Assembly (NCBI GenBank): GCA_937915455.1
Contig: CALDNN010000080.1
Location: 1 to 7,338 of the forward strand
Length of the DNA: 7,338 nt
Direction of reading: 5' to 3'
Source of the DNA: Pelethousia sp002409725
GTDB lineage: Bacteria; Bacillota; Clostridia; Christensenellales; CAG-138
Part shown: one piece after another, positions 1 to 6,905 of the stretch
Layout of the letters: the number at the start of each line of letters is the position of its first letter
How positions within the stretch are numbered: position 1 is the stretch's first letter
Program-made: the position numbers and the translations under genes
The notes under the pieces: generated by a model
Told to the model about the DNA's origin: nothing
Databases searched by the model: none
Seen by the model: the letters and a program-made list of their open reading frames with translations, nothing else

Positions 1-1072
1 CAAAGCTGTCGATGGGCGCGGCCTTCTGGATGCTGCGGCAAAAGGCGATCAGCCCCTCGGCGCTAGCAAAGCGCAGGGCCTGTACGATGTCGCCGCGCGG
101 CGCATCGCTTGCGGGCATGCTTACAAGGCCCGCCTTTTCAAATACGCCGGCAAAAAGCGCCGCCGTTTTCAGGCTTTGGGCCACGGTATGCGGCGCTAAG
201 AACAGGCCCTGGTAAAAGGGCGTATAGCTGGCCGCATAGCTGCCCACCTCCCGGCCCATGCCGGGTACGGTCAGCCGCCCCTCAATGCGGGCTACGGCCG
301 CCCGCTTGCCGGCGATATACCCGCCCGTGGGCGCGATGCCGCCGCCGGGGTTTTTGATCAGGGAGCCGATCAGCACATCCGCCCCATAAAAGCTCGGCTC
401 ATGGGGCCGGGTGAATTCTCCATAGCAATTATCCACCACAATGTAGGCCGTGGTGTTTTTTTTGCGAATTGCCTCGAAAATGGGGGCCATATCCTCGGGT
501 AATAAAGCGTTGCGCCAGGCATAGCCCCGGGAGCGCTGGATGTAGATCACCCGCACGCTCTCGTCGAGCGCGCTCAGCGCGGCGGGCAGGTCGACGGCAT
601 CATCCTTCAAATCGACTTGGTTATACGTTATACCCAGCCGCCGCAGGGAACCGGGTTCATCCCCGGTGATGCCGATGGCGCTTTCTAATGTATCATAAGG
701 TTTGCCGGTGATGGAGAGCAAGGTATCTCCCGGCTCCAGAAGGCCCGCAAGGGCCGTGAAGATGGCGTGGGTGCCGCTGGTAAACTGGGGCCGCACCAGA
801 GCGTCCTCGCATTCCAGGGCGTGGGCGAAGACCTTATCCAGGGTATCGCGGCCGATGTCGTCGTAGCCGTAGCCCGTGGTGGGGGCGAAATGGCGCTGGG
901 CCACGCTTTCTTCTTGAAAGGCTTGCAGCACGCGGGCGGCGTTTTCCGCCTCGATGGACTCAATGCGCGCAAAAACCGGGGCCAGGCCGGCCTCAGTATC
1001 CAGCACGAAGGCGATGCTCTTCTCCCCTGCGCCCAGCCTTCTATAGGGCGCGAGGCGGTCAAAATTAGGCAT
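1..1072 (-). CDS. ynbB: Methionine gamma-lyase family / YnbB-type PLP-dependent protein, 3' end cut by window edge
   Basis: I translated this frame by hand: 357 codons stay open from the ATG to the window edge. It is a fold-type I PLP enzyme of the cystathionine-synthase superfamily, in the group annotated 'methionine gamma-lyase family' or 'aluminium resistance protein' (YnbB in Bacillus). Visible landmarks are PTTGYGYDDIGRD near residues 65-77, the phosphate-binding segment QFTSGTHAIF around 97-106, the cofactor aspartate D214 in YIVVDNCYGE, and the predicted Schiff-base lysine K240 in GSLIKNPGGG. The spacing D214 to K240 suits the fold. From memory, family members are roughly 410-420 aa, so about 60 C-terminal residues would lie beyond the edge. 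The ATG overlaps the hfq stop by 8 nt (ATGCCTAA), and AAGGAG lies 10 nt upstream. The true substrate of this family is unsettled; C-S lyase activity is a family-level guess. Confidence 0.9.
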   Translation of the reverse strand, partial: MPNFDRLAPYRRLGAGEKSIAFVLDTEAGLAPVFARIESIEAENAARVLQAFQEESVAQRHFAPTTGYGYDDIGRDTLDKVFAHALECEDALVRPQFTSGTHAIFTALAGLLEPGDTLLSITGKPYDTLESAIGITGDEPGSLRRLGITYNQVDLKDDAVDLPAALSALDESVRVIYIQRSRGYAWRNALLPEDMAPIFEAIRKKNTTAYIVVDNCYGEFTRPHEPSFYGADVLIGSLIKNPGGGIAPTGGYIAGKRAAVARIEGRLTVPGMGREVGSYAASYTPFYQGLFLAPHTVAQSLKTAALFAGVFEKAGLVSMPASDAPRGDIVQALRFASAEGLIAFCRSIQKAAPIDSF

Positions 1073-1319
1073 GGGGTTCGTTCTCCTTTTGTGGTTCCTT
1101 GCTATATTCCACCCGCTTTTGGGGGCTGATGGTGGAGATGGCATGCTTGTAGATCAGCATCTGCTTCCCCTCTGCCTCGGCCAGCACCACGAAGCTGTCG
1201 TAGCCGATGATGAGGGCGTTGTTGATCTGGTAGCCGTTCGTCACGTGAATGGTGACCAATGCGCGGTCGCGGCGGGCGGCATTCAAAAACGCATCCTGTA
1301 AATTCAAGGGTTTTCCCAT
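1065..1319 (-). CDS. hfq: RNA chaperone Hfq
   Basis: This 84-aa Sm-like protein is expected to form a hexameric ring that binds small RNAs and mRNAs in the cytoplasm. The N-terminal helix NLQDAFLNAARRDR (6-19) is followed by the Sm1 region (about 21-46, with D41 in GYDSFVVL) and the hallmark Sm2 motif YKHAIST (57-63), whose K58 and H59 face the central pore. The loop AEGKQMLI matches the Gram-positive SEGKQ type, one residue longer than in E. coli. Two features stand out: an RRDR rim (16-19) resembling the E. coli RRER, and a one-residue insertion in the segment YQINNALIIGYD. A short, mostly polar tail follows SPQK. The gene lies between the small membrane ORF and ynbB in the same transcription unit, mirroring the widespread miaA-hfq pairing. 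The start is set by GGGAGG 6 nt upstream. Confidence 0.96.
   Translation of the reverse strand: MGKPLNLQDAFLNAARRDRALVTIHVTNGYQINNALIIGYDSFVVLAEAEGKQMLIYKHAISTISPQKRVEYSKEPQKENEPHA
1083..1088 (-). promoter_or_regulatory. Ribosome binding site of ynbB, inside hfq
   Basis: AAGGAG lies within the hfq reading frame, 10 nt before the ynbB ATG at 1072. It supports this start even though the gene begins inside hfq. Together with the 8-nt overlap it suggests that the two are co-translated. Confidence 0.7.
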
Positions 1320-1325
1320 CTCATG

Positions 1326-1331
1326 CCTCCC
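1326..1331 (-). promoter_or_regulatory. Ribosome binding site of hfq
   Basis: GGGAGG sits 6 nt before the hfq ATG at 1319, in the 15-nt gap after the stop codon of the small ORF. Two out-of-frame ATGs (1333 and 1324) lie on or just after it, but only the ATG at 1319 has correct spacing and a long reading frame. Confidence 0.8.
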
Positions 1332-1334
1332 ATA

Positions 1335-1412
1335 TTATCTGCGCCTGTATAGATAGCCCGCCACCAGGTCGACGGTGAGGGCTACAAGGACAATCGCAAG
1401 AATTCGCGTCAT
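1335..1412 (-). CDS. Predicted 25-aa single-pass membrane peptide between miaA and hfq
   Basis: This 25-codon ORF fills the gap between miaA and hfq. The product starts MTRILAIVLV, contains one hydrophobic stretch of about 17-19 residues (roughly I4-Y22) interrupted by one aspartate (D15), and ends in YRRR. This layout suits a small transmembrane peptide with its basic C-terminus on the cytoplasmic side. Evidence for translation: its ATG overlaps the miaA stop as ATGA, a purine-rich GAGGAAGAG precedes it by 8 nt, and its TAA falls just before the hfq ribosome binding site, so the ORF exactly occupies the space. It is also in the same frame as hfq. I recognise no family. A chance ORF is possible at this length; the boundaries are the main argument against that. 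Confidence 0.6.
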   Translation of the reverse strand: MTRILAIVLVALTVDLVAGYLYRRR

Positions 1413-2362
1413 AATGATTTCTCTTCCTCTGCTTGCAGCAAATCACAGGCCGCATTTAGCAGGCCGACGGGGCTGTACTGCGTGATATCCAGCCAGGCGA
1501 TGCGGCTATCCCGTCGGAACCAGGTCAGCTGGCGCTTGGCAAAGCGGCGCGTCTCCCGCTTGATGGCCTCCACCGCTTCATCGAAGCTGCACTCCCCGGC
1601 AAAATGGGCAAAGAGCTGCTTATAGCCCAAGGCTTGCAGAGCGGGCAAATTCCGATCATACCCACGCGCCCAGATGCTCCGCGCCTCTGCCACAAGGCCT
1701 CGGGCCAGCATAGCGTCTACCCGCTGTTCGATGCGTGAATAGAGCAGCTCCCTGGGCATGGTAAGGCCCACCAAGCGAGGTGTATAGGGGCAATCCCCTG
1801 CCCCACCGGTGGCAAAATCCGCCTCCATGGGTCTGCCCGTGAGGCGCTTGACCTCCAGCGCCCGAATCAGGCGCTTGGTATCATGCGGGTGCAGGCGCGC
1901 GGCGGCAGCCGGGTCTTCTTTTTGCAGCAGCACATGCAGGCTACCGGGCCTTTGCGCCTCCTGTGCGGCTAGTTGTGCACGCAGGGCTTCGTCCCCGGCT
2001 GTTTCCGTAAAGTCGAGGCCGCTGGTAAGGGCGTTAATATAAAGGCCCGTGCCGCCCACGACCAAGGGCATCTTCCCCTGGGCGTGGATTGAATCGATGG
2101 CTTCCCGTGCCAAACGCTGGTACTCTGCGGCGCTGAACTTGGGGCCGTCGATATCCGCCACATCCAGCAAATGGTGCGCTACGCCACTCATTTCTTCCTC
2201 GGTGGGCTTGGCTGAACCGATATCCATGCCCCGGTAGATCTGCATAGAATCGGCGGAAACAATCTCCGTGCCCAGCCTTTTCGCGATTGTCACGCCGAGG
2301 GCTGTTTTGCCGCTGGCGGTAGGGCCCAGGAGTACGGCAATGGTCGGTTTGTTCTGCTTCAT
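1409..2362 (-). CDS. miaA: tRNA dimethylallyltransferase MiaA
   Basis: MiaA transfers a dimethylallyl group from DMAPP to N6 of A37 in tRNAs that read UNN codons, forming i6A37, which MiaB can later methylthiolate. From the ATG at 2362 the protein has 317 residues, normal for the family. Motifs: P-loop GPTASGKT (13-20), the substrate motif DSMQIYRGMDIGSAKP (38-53), HHLLDV (63-68), GGTGLY (103-108), QALGYKQL (243-250), and the C-terminal TRRFAKRQLTWFRRD (271-285). A TTG at 2392 would add ten residues lying inside mutL. I prefer the ATG because it places the P-loop at the usual distance from the N-terminus and lies 1 nt after the mutL stop (TGATATG), where coupled initiation is easy; GGGTG 7 nt upstream is a weak SD. 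The stop overlaps the next ORF by 4 nt. Confidence 0.96.
   Translation of the reverse strand: MKQNKPTIAVLLGPTASGKTALGVTIAKRLGTEIVSADSMQIYRGMDIGSAKPTEEEMSGVAHHLLDVADIDGPKFSAAEYQRLAREAIDSIHAQGKMPLVVGGTGLYINALTSGLDFTETAGDEALRAQLAAQEAQRPGSLHVLLQKEDPAAAARLHPHDTKRLIRALEVKRLTGRPMEADFATGGAGDCPYTPRLVGLTMPRELLYSRIEQRVDAMLARGLVAEARSIWARGYDRNLPALQALGYKQLFAHFAGECSFDEAVEAIKRETRRFAKRQLTWFRRDSRIAWLDITQYSPVGLLNAACDLLQAEEEKSL
1421..1429 (-). promoter_or_regulatory. Probable ribosome binding site of the small membrane ORF
   Basis: GAGGAAGAG overlaps the last codons of miaA and ends 8 nt before the ATG at 1412. The best anti-SD core (GAGG) is 13 nt away, which is longish, so initiation probably relies partly on ribosomes terminating at the overlapping miaA stop codon. 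Confidence 0.5.
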
Positions 2363-2363
2363 A

Positions 2364-4262
2364 TCATAGCACCCGCTTAAAGAGCTTTTCAAATTCCAGC
2401 TTGCTCATCTGCACCATCACGGGCCTGCCGTGCGGACAGGTCATGGGCGCGCCGGACTGGGCGTATTCCGCGAGCAGGGTTTCGATCTCCTGCGGTGCTA
2501 AGGCGGCTCCCGCCTTGATGGCGTGCTTGCAGGAGGCCTGGATAATGGAGGCGCGCTTGAGCTCATTGGCGCTGGTTTTTCCCTGTTTTTCGAGTAGTGC
2601 TAGGGCCTCGAAGAGGAAATCCGCCGTTTGCGCCTGGCCCAAGATATCCGGCACGGCCCGGATCCGGGCTGTGAGCGCGCCAAATTCTTCGATTTCAAAG
2701 CCCAGCTCTTCAAAGGAGGAAAGGTTGGCAAAGAGCAGGTCAAACTGGGCCGGGGCCAGCTTGACCACAGCTGGCAAGAGCAGCAGTTGCGAGGCCTTAG
2801 CCAGCTCGCCCGCCATCAGCCGCTCATAGAGCCTGCGCTCATGAGCCGCATGCTGGTCTATGAAAAACACCCGCTCCCCTTGCTGTACTACCCAATAGCA
2901 CTCGAACAGCTGGCCGACGATGGTATAGGGCTCAGCGCCGAACTCCATGATGGCCTGCAAGGGCGCCGGCTGTTCAGCGGTTGGCGGTACATCCGCCGGC
3001 AGGAGTAAACTCCGATCTTCTTCCTCCGGCCCGGCTGGGCGCAGGTAGGAAATTTCCGCCCGCGCAGGGTTAAAGCTTGCGGAAGGGCCGGCCTCCCGCA
3101 GGGGCTGGATCTGGGCCGGCCGGTAGCCGCCCAAACGATCCCGCAGGCTTTGGGTCGCGGAAGCCTTATCTTGTGGCTCTGCACTCTGTTGGCCCAAGAG
3201 GTTCGGCGTTTGTATGAAGCGGCTCTCCTGTCGCTTAAAGCCGGGGATATCCGCGCCCCGCACCAGCGGTGCTACGGAATCCCCCAGGGCCATGCGGCAG
3301 GCCACGGTGACAGCCCGCAGGATGGACTCTTCATCACGAAAGCGCACCTCCATCTTTTGCGGGTGCACGTTCACATCCACTTCCTCCCAGGGGAGCTGTA
3401 GATGCATCACATAAAAAGGGAACTTGCCGCTCATCAGGCGCGTTTCAAAGGCTCGATGGGCCGCGAAAGAGATTTTTTGCGAGTGGATATAGCGGCCGTT
3501 CACAAACAGGGATTGCTGCAGCCGATTGGGCCGGGCGAGCTGCTCCGTGCCTAAAAAGCCGCCGATCTTCACCCTGCCGTCATCAAAGTCAAAGGGCTTG
3601 ATATGCGCCAATACCTCGCTGCCGTATACGCAATAGATGGCGTTTTTTAGCTCGCCATCCCCGGCGCTCTGGTAGATCAGCTTTCCGCCGTTTAAAAAGC
3701 GGAAGGATATCGCAGGGTTGGCCAGGATGACGCGGGAGAGGAAATCGCCGATGGCGGCGGCCTCGGCCCGGCTGCTCTTGAGGAATTTACGCCGGGCGGG
3801 AACGTTGTAAAATATATCCCGCACCTCGATATTGGTGCCCTCTGCCCACGCGGCGGGGCCGGAAGATAGCACCGTGCCCCCTTCCATCTCGATGCAAGCG
3901 CCTTCCTCGGCCACCCGGGCGCGGGTGGTGAGCTTTACCCGGGCCACGGCGGCGATGGAGGAAAGCGCCTCGCCGCGAAAGCCCAGTGTATGGATGCGCT
4001 CCAAATCCTCCGCTGCGCTTATTTTACTGGTGGCATGGCGCAAAAAAGCGGTGGGCACCTCCGCCGCCGGTATACCGCCGCCGTTGTCGCTCACGCGTAA
4101 ATAGTCGATGCCGCCTCCCTCGATTTCCACAGTGATGGCCGTGCTCCTCGCATCAATGGCGTTTTCCACCAGCTCCTTCACAATGGAAGCGGGCCGCTCC
4201 ACCACTTCGCCTGCGGCGATCTGGTTGGCGATATGTAGGCTTAAAACCTGGATCTTGTTCAT
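2364..4262 (-). CDS. mutL: DNA mismatch repair endonuclease MutL
   Basis: MutL couples mismatch recognition by MutS to strand incision. The N-terminal GHKL ATPase is complete: catalytic E30 and N34 in KELVENAID, DNGGGI (59-64), HATSK (76-80), GFRGEAL (94-100), and the lysine K303 in NVHPQKMEVRF. A proline- and glutamine-rich linker spans about 330-435. The C-terminal domain has the metal-dependent nuclease motif DQHAAHERRLYE (469-480), SCKHA (577-581), CPHGRP (609-614) and a terminal FKR, so this is the nicking type found in bacteria without MutH. QLLLLP (492-497) occupies the position of the beta-clamp-binding motif. At 632 aa it is close to B. subtilis MutL. The ATG lies 1 nt after the mutS TAA, with GAGG just upstream, so the two genes are coupled. 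Confidence 0.98.
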   Translation of the reverse strand: MNKIQVLSLHIANQIAAGEVVERPASIVKELVENAIDARSTAITVEIEGGGIDYLRVSDNGGGIPAAEVPTAFLRHATSKISAAEDLERIHTLGFRGEALSSIAAVARVKLTTRARVAEEGACIEMEGGTVLSSGPAAWAEGTNIEVRDIFYNVPARRKFLKSSRAEAAAIGDFLSRVILANPAISFRFLNGGKLIYQSAGDGELKNAIYCVYGSEVLAHIKPFDFDDGRVKIGGFLGTEQLARPNRLQQSLFVNGRYIHSQKISFAAHRAFETRLMSGKFPFYVMHLQLPWEEVDVNVHPQKMEVRFRDEESILRAVTVACRMALGDSVAPLVRGADIPGFKRQESRFIQTPNLLGQQSAEPQDKASATQSLRDRLGGYRPAQIQPLREAGPSASFNPARAEISYLRPAGPEEEDRSLLLPADVPPTAEQPAPLQAIMEFGAEPYTIVGQLFECYWVVQQGERVFFIDQHAAHERRLYERLMAGELAKASQLLLLPAVVKLAPAQFDLLFANLSSFEELGFEIEEFGALTARIRAVPDILGQAQTADFLFEALALLEKQGKTSANELKRASIIQASCKHAIKAGAALAPQEIETLLAEYAQSGAPMTCPHGRPVMVQMSKLEFEKLFKRVL

Positions 4263-4263
4263 G

Positions 4264-6882
4264 TTACCTCAGCTTTGCACGCAGGTGCAGGTCGTATAGC
4301 TTATTGAGCGCATCCATGGGGGTGAGGGCGTTTACATCCAGGGCCTTTAGATCATTGAGGATATCGTCCGGCGCGGTGGGACCAAAAAGCGTCAACTGCT
4401 GATCCGGCTCCTCCTCCACCTGGGCGGCGTCCAAAATGGCCTCGTGATTGATATCCGATGCCTCGAGCTGGGCCAATATCTCCCTTGCGCGGGCGATGAT
4501 GTCATCCGGCAGGCCCGCGAGGCGCGCCACCTGGATGCCGAAGCTCTTATCCGCCCCGCCCCGCACGATCTTGCGCAGGAAGATGATATCCTCCCCCACC
4601 TCCTTGACGGAAACGCGGTAGTTCTTGATGCCGGAAAGCTTGCCCTCGAGCTCCGTCAGCTCGTGGTAGTGGGTGGCGAAGAGGGCCTTCGCGCCGCACT
4701 TGGCCTTATCCGCGATGTGCTCGAGAACTGCCCAGGCGATGCTCAGCCCGTCGAAGGTGCTGGTGCCGCGGCCGATTTCGTCGATGATGAGAAGGCTATT
4801 CTCGGTGGCGTTTTTGAGGATGTTGCTCATCTCACTCATCTCCACCATAAAGGTGCTTTGGCCGGAAGCCAGGCTATCCGAAGCGCCGATGCGGGTGAAA
4901 ATGCGGTCTGTGATGCTGATGGAGGCCGAGGCCGCGGGCACAAAGCTGCCGATGTGCGCCATCAGCGTGATGAGCGCCACCTGCCGCATATAGGTGCTCT
5001 TGCCGGCCATGTTGGGGCCGGTGAGAATCAAGAGCCGGTTATCCTTATTATCGAGCAAGGTGTTGTTGGGGATGAAGCCCTCCTTGAGGCTCCGCTCCAC
5101 CACGGGGTGGCGGCCGTCGAGGATCTCGATTTTGCCCTTCATTTGCATTTTGGGCCGGTTGTAATTGTGAAGGAAGGCGGCTTGGGCCAGGCTGAAATAC
5201 ACATCCAGGCTGGCCAGCAACCGGGCGTTTTCCTGCAGCCTATCGATGCATTCAGCGAGCACGCGGCGCAATTCCACAAAAAGCTGATACTCGAGGGCAA
5301 CGCCCTTTTCCTCTGCACCCAGGATGGTGCTTTCCAGCTCCTTTAGCTCCGGCGTGATATAGCGTTCGCAGTTGGCCAGGGTCTGCTTGCGCTGATAGGT
5401 ATAGGGCACCAGGTGCTGGGCCGTGCGGCTGACTTCGATATAATAGCCGAAAACCCGATTAAAGCCCACCTTGAGGTTCTTGATGCCGGTTTTCGTACGC
5501 TCGTCCGATTCCAGCTGGGCCAGCCAATCCTTGCCATCGCGAGAGGCGGTGCGGTAGCCGTCGAGCTCTGCGTTGTAGCCCTCGCGGATGAAACCGCCCT
5601 CCTTGGCGCTGATGGGCGGGTTTTCGGCGATGGCGCTCGTTAAAAGGGCCAGGATATCCTCCATTGGATCCAGCCCTTCGCGGATACGGCGCAGCTCGCC
5701 CGCCTTTAGAAGATCCAGCACGGGCAAAACCTCGGGGATGCGTTCTAGGGATTGGGCCAAAGCCTGGCAATCTCGGGGATTCACAGAGCCATAGGCGATG
5801 CGGCTGCAAAGCCGCTCGATATCATAGACCGAGGAAAGGGCTTTCCCCAGGGCCTCCCGCTCCACCGGTTTTTTACACAGGGCCTCCACGGCATCCAGCC
5901 GGGCGTCGATCTCGGCGATGTTTTGCAGCGGCTGCTCGATCCAGGCCCGCAACATGCGGCCACCCATGGACGTGGCCGTTTGATCGAGTAAATAAAGCAG
6001 GGTACTCTTCTTGCCGCTCTCCGCCCGAAGGGGCGCGGTCAGCTCCAAATTGCGGCGGGAGACCGCGTCGATGCGCATGTATTTGGAACGTGTCACCGGG
6101 CGAATCTGGCGAATGTGCGCCAGCGTGTTCTTTTGCGTTTCTTCCAGATAGGCCATCAGGGCCCCGGCAGCGGGCACGGCGTAGGACAGTTCCTCCAGGC
6201 CAAAGGGCTTGAGGTCGCTTAGGCTGAAGTGCCGCAGCAATCGGCCCCGGGCCGCGGCCGCCTCAAAGGCGCGGCTGTTGTAGCATTGGATATAATAGGC
6301 GCTTTGCAGCCGCTTGACCAATAGCTCCTGCAAAAACAAGGCGTCGTTGGCGATGATCTCCGTGGGCTGGATGCGGGTAAGCTCATCGACCAGTTCTCCG
6401 GCCCAGTTGGCGCTGCCCAGCTCCAGGGCGTAAAAAGCGCCGGTCGATACATCGCAATACGCAAGACCCAGGCTGCTTTCAAAGAGATAAATTGAAGCGA
6501 TGTAGTTATTCTGCCGCTCGAAGAGCATGCTCTCCTCGATCACGGTGCCGGGCGTGATGACGCGGATTACCTCCCGCTCCACCAGGCCCTTGCTCTCCTT
6601 TGGATCGGTCAGCTGCTCGCAGATGGCTACCTTGCGCCCCTTTTCGATGAGGCGGTTGATATACATCTCCACGGCATGATAGGGCACGCCACACATGGGC
6701 GCGCGCTCCTCCAGGCCGCAATCCCGCCCCGTGAGCACGATTTCCAGCTCCTTGGAGGCGATGAGCGCGTCCTCAAAAAACATCTCATAAAAATCACCGA
6801 GCCGATACATCAAAATGCAGTCCGGATATTGCTCCTTTACCTGCATATATTGCTGCATCATCGGGGTGAGGCATGCTGGCAT
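4264..6882 (-). CDS. mutS: DNA mismatch repair protein MutS
   Basis: MutS dimers bind mispairs and small loops and, with ATP, recruit MutL. The 872-aa length is normal for MutS1. The N-terminal domain carries the mismatch-wedging motif GDFYEMFFEDA (29-39, with F31 and E33). Connector, core and clamp regions follow, then the ABC-type ATPase: Walker A GPNMAGKST (622-630), signature SLASGQSTF (670-678), Walker B LLIIDEIGRGTSTF (697-710) and the H-loop region FATHYHEL (735-742). FGIQVARLAGLP (781-792) matches the dimerisation helix-turn-helix. QLTLF (829-833) is a probable beta-clamp-binding peptide, as in Gram-positive MutS, followed by a short C-terminal helical segment. The ATG is the first possible start, because an in-frame TAG lies 15 nt upstream. 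It follows the YlbF-family gene by 23 nt. Confidence 0.98.
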   Translation of the reverse strand: MPACLTPMMQQYMQVKEQYPDCILMYRLGDFYEMFFEDALIASKELEIVLTGRDCGLEERAPMCGVPYHAVEMYINRLIEKGRKVAICEQLTDPKESKGLVEREVIRVITPGTVIEESMLFERQNNYIASIYLFESSLGLAYCDVSTGAFYALELGSANWAGELVDELTRIQPTEIIANDALFLQELLVKRLQSAYYIQCYNSRAFEAAAARGRLLRHFSLSDLKPFGLEELSYAVPAAGALMAYLEETQKNTLAHIRQIRPVTRSKYMRIDAVSRRNLELTAPLRAESGKKSTLLYLLDQTATSMGGRMLRAWIEQPLQNIAEIDARLDAVEALCKKPVEREALGKALSSVYDIERLCSRIAYGSVNPRDCQALAQSLERIPEVLPVLDLLKAGELRRIREGLDPMEDILALLTSAIAENPPISAKEGGFIREGYNAELDGYRTASRDGKDWLAQLESDERTKTGIKNLKVGFNRVFGYYIEVSRTAQHLVPYTYQRKQTLANCERYITPELKELESTILGAEEKGVALEYQLFVELRRVLAECIDRLQENARLLASLDVYFSLAQAAFLHNYNRPKMQMKGKIEILDGRHPVVERSLKEGFIPNNTLLDNKDNRLLILTGPNMAGKSTYMRQVALITLMAHIGSFVPAASASISITDRIFTRIGASDSLASGQSTFMVEMSEMSNILKNATENSLLIIDEIGRGTSTFDGLSIAWAVLEHIADKAKCGAKALFATHYHELTELEGKLSGIKNYRVSVKEVGEDIIFLRKIVRGGADKSFGIQVARLAGLPDDIIARAREILAQLEASDINHEAILDAAQVEEEPDQQLTLFGPTAPDDILNDLKALDVNALTPMDALNKLYDLHLRAKLR

Positions 6883-6886
6883 ATGG

Positions 6887-6892
6887 CTCCTT
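6887..6892 (-). promoter_or_regulatory. Ribosome binding site of mutS
   Basis: AAGGAG lies in the 23-nt gap before mutS with only 4 nt to the ATG at 6882. This is slightly tight, but it is the sole purine-rich SD, and the in-frame TAG at 6895-6897 excludes an earlier start. Confidence 0.7.
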
Positions 6893-6905
6893 TTCTAGCT
6901 GACCG

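Noticed and set aside
685..1062. 125-codon minus-strand open frame overlapping ynbB
   Set aside because: It is a shadow frame. The frame starting at 1072 gives the recognisable PLP enzyme and is open to the window edge, whereas this one yields a proline-, serine- and arginine-rich sequence without motifs.
767..1129. 120-codon plus-strand open frame opposite ynbB and the hfq end
   Set aside because: Antisense shadow spanning two real genes, with no recognised motif.
1304..1333. Tiny out-of-frame ORF (ATG at 1333 or 1324) over the hfq start
   Set aside because: Only nine or six codons; its ATGs sit inside or 1 nt after the SD, and it ends within the first codons of hfq. Probably incidental.
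1341..1400. Possible promoter within the small ORF, with a TATACA-like -10 for hfq
   Set aside because: No convincing -35 hexamer at 16-18 nt from the TATACA; the AT-rich patch is explained by codons such as Tyr-Leu-Tyr.
4444..5346. 300-codon plus-strand open frame opposite mutS
   Set aside because: It lies antisense to the conserved ATPase and clamp domains of MutS. Long antisense frames are expected in GC-rich genes, and its histidine-, aspartate- and glycine-rich translation matches no family I know.
5664..6212. 182-codon plus-strand open frame opposite mutS
   Set aside because: Arginine- and proline-rich translation with no motif, fully antisense to mutS; a codon-bias artefact.
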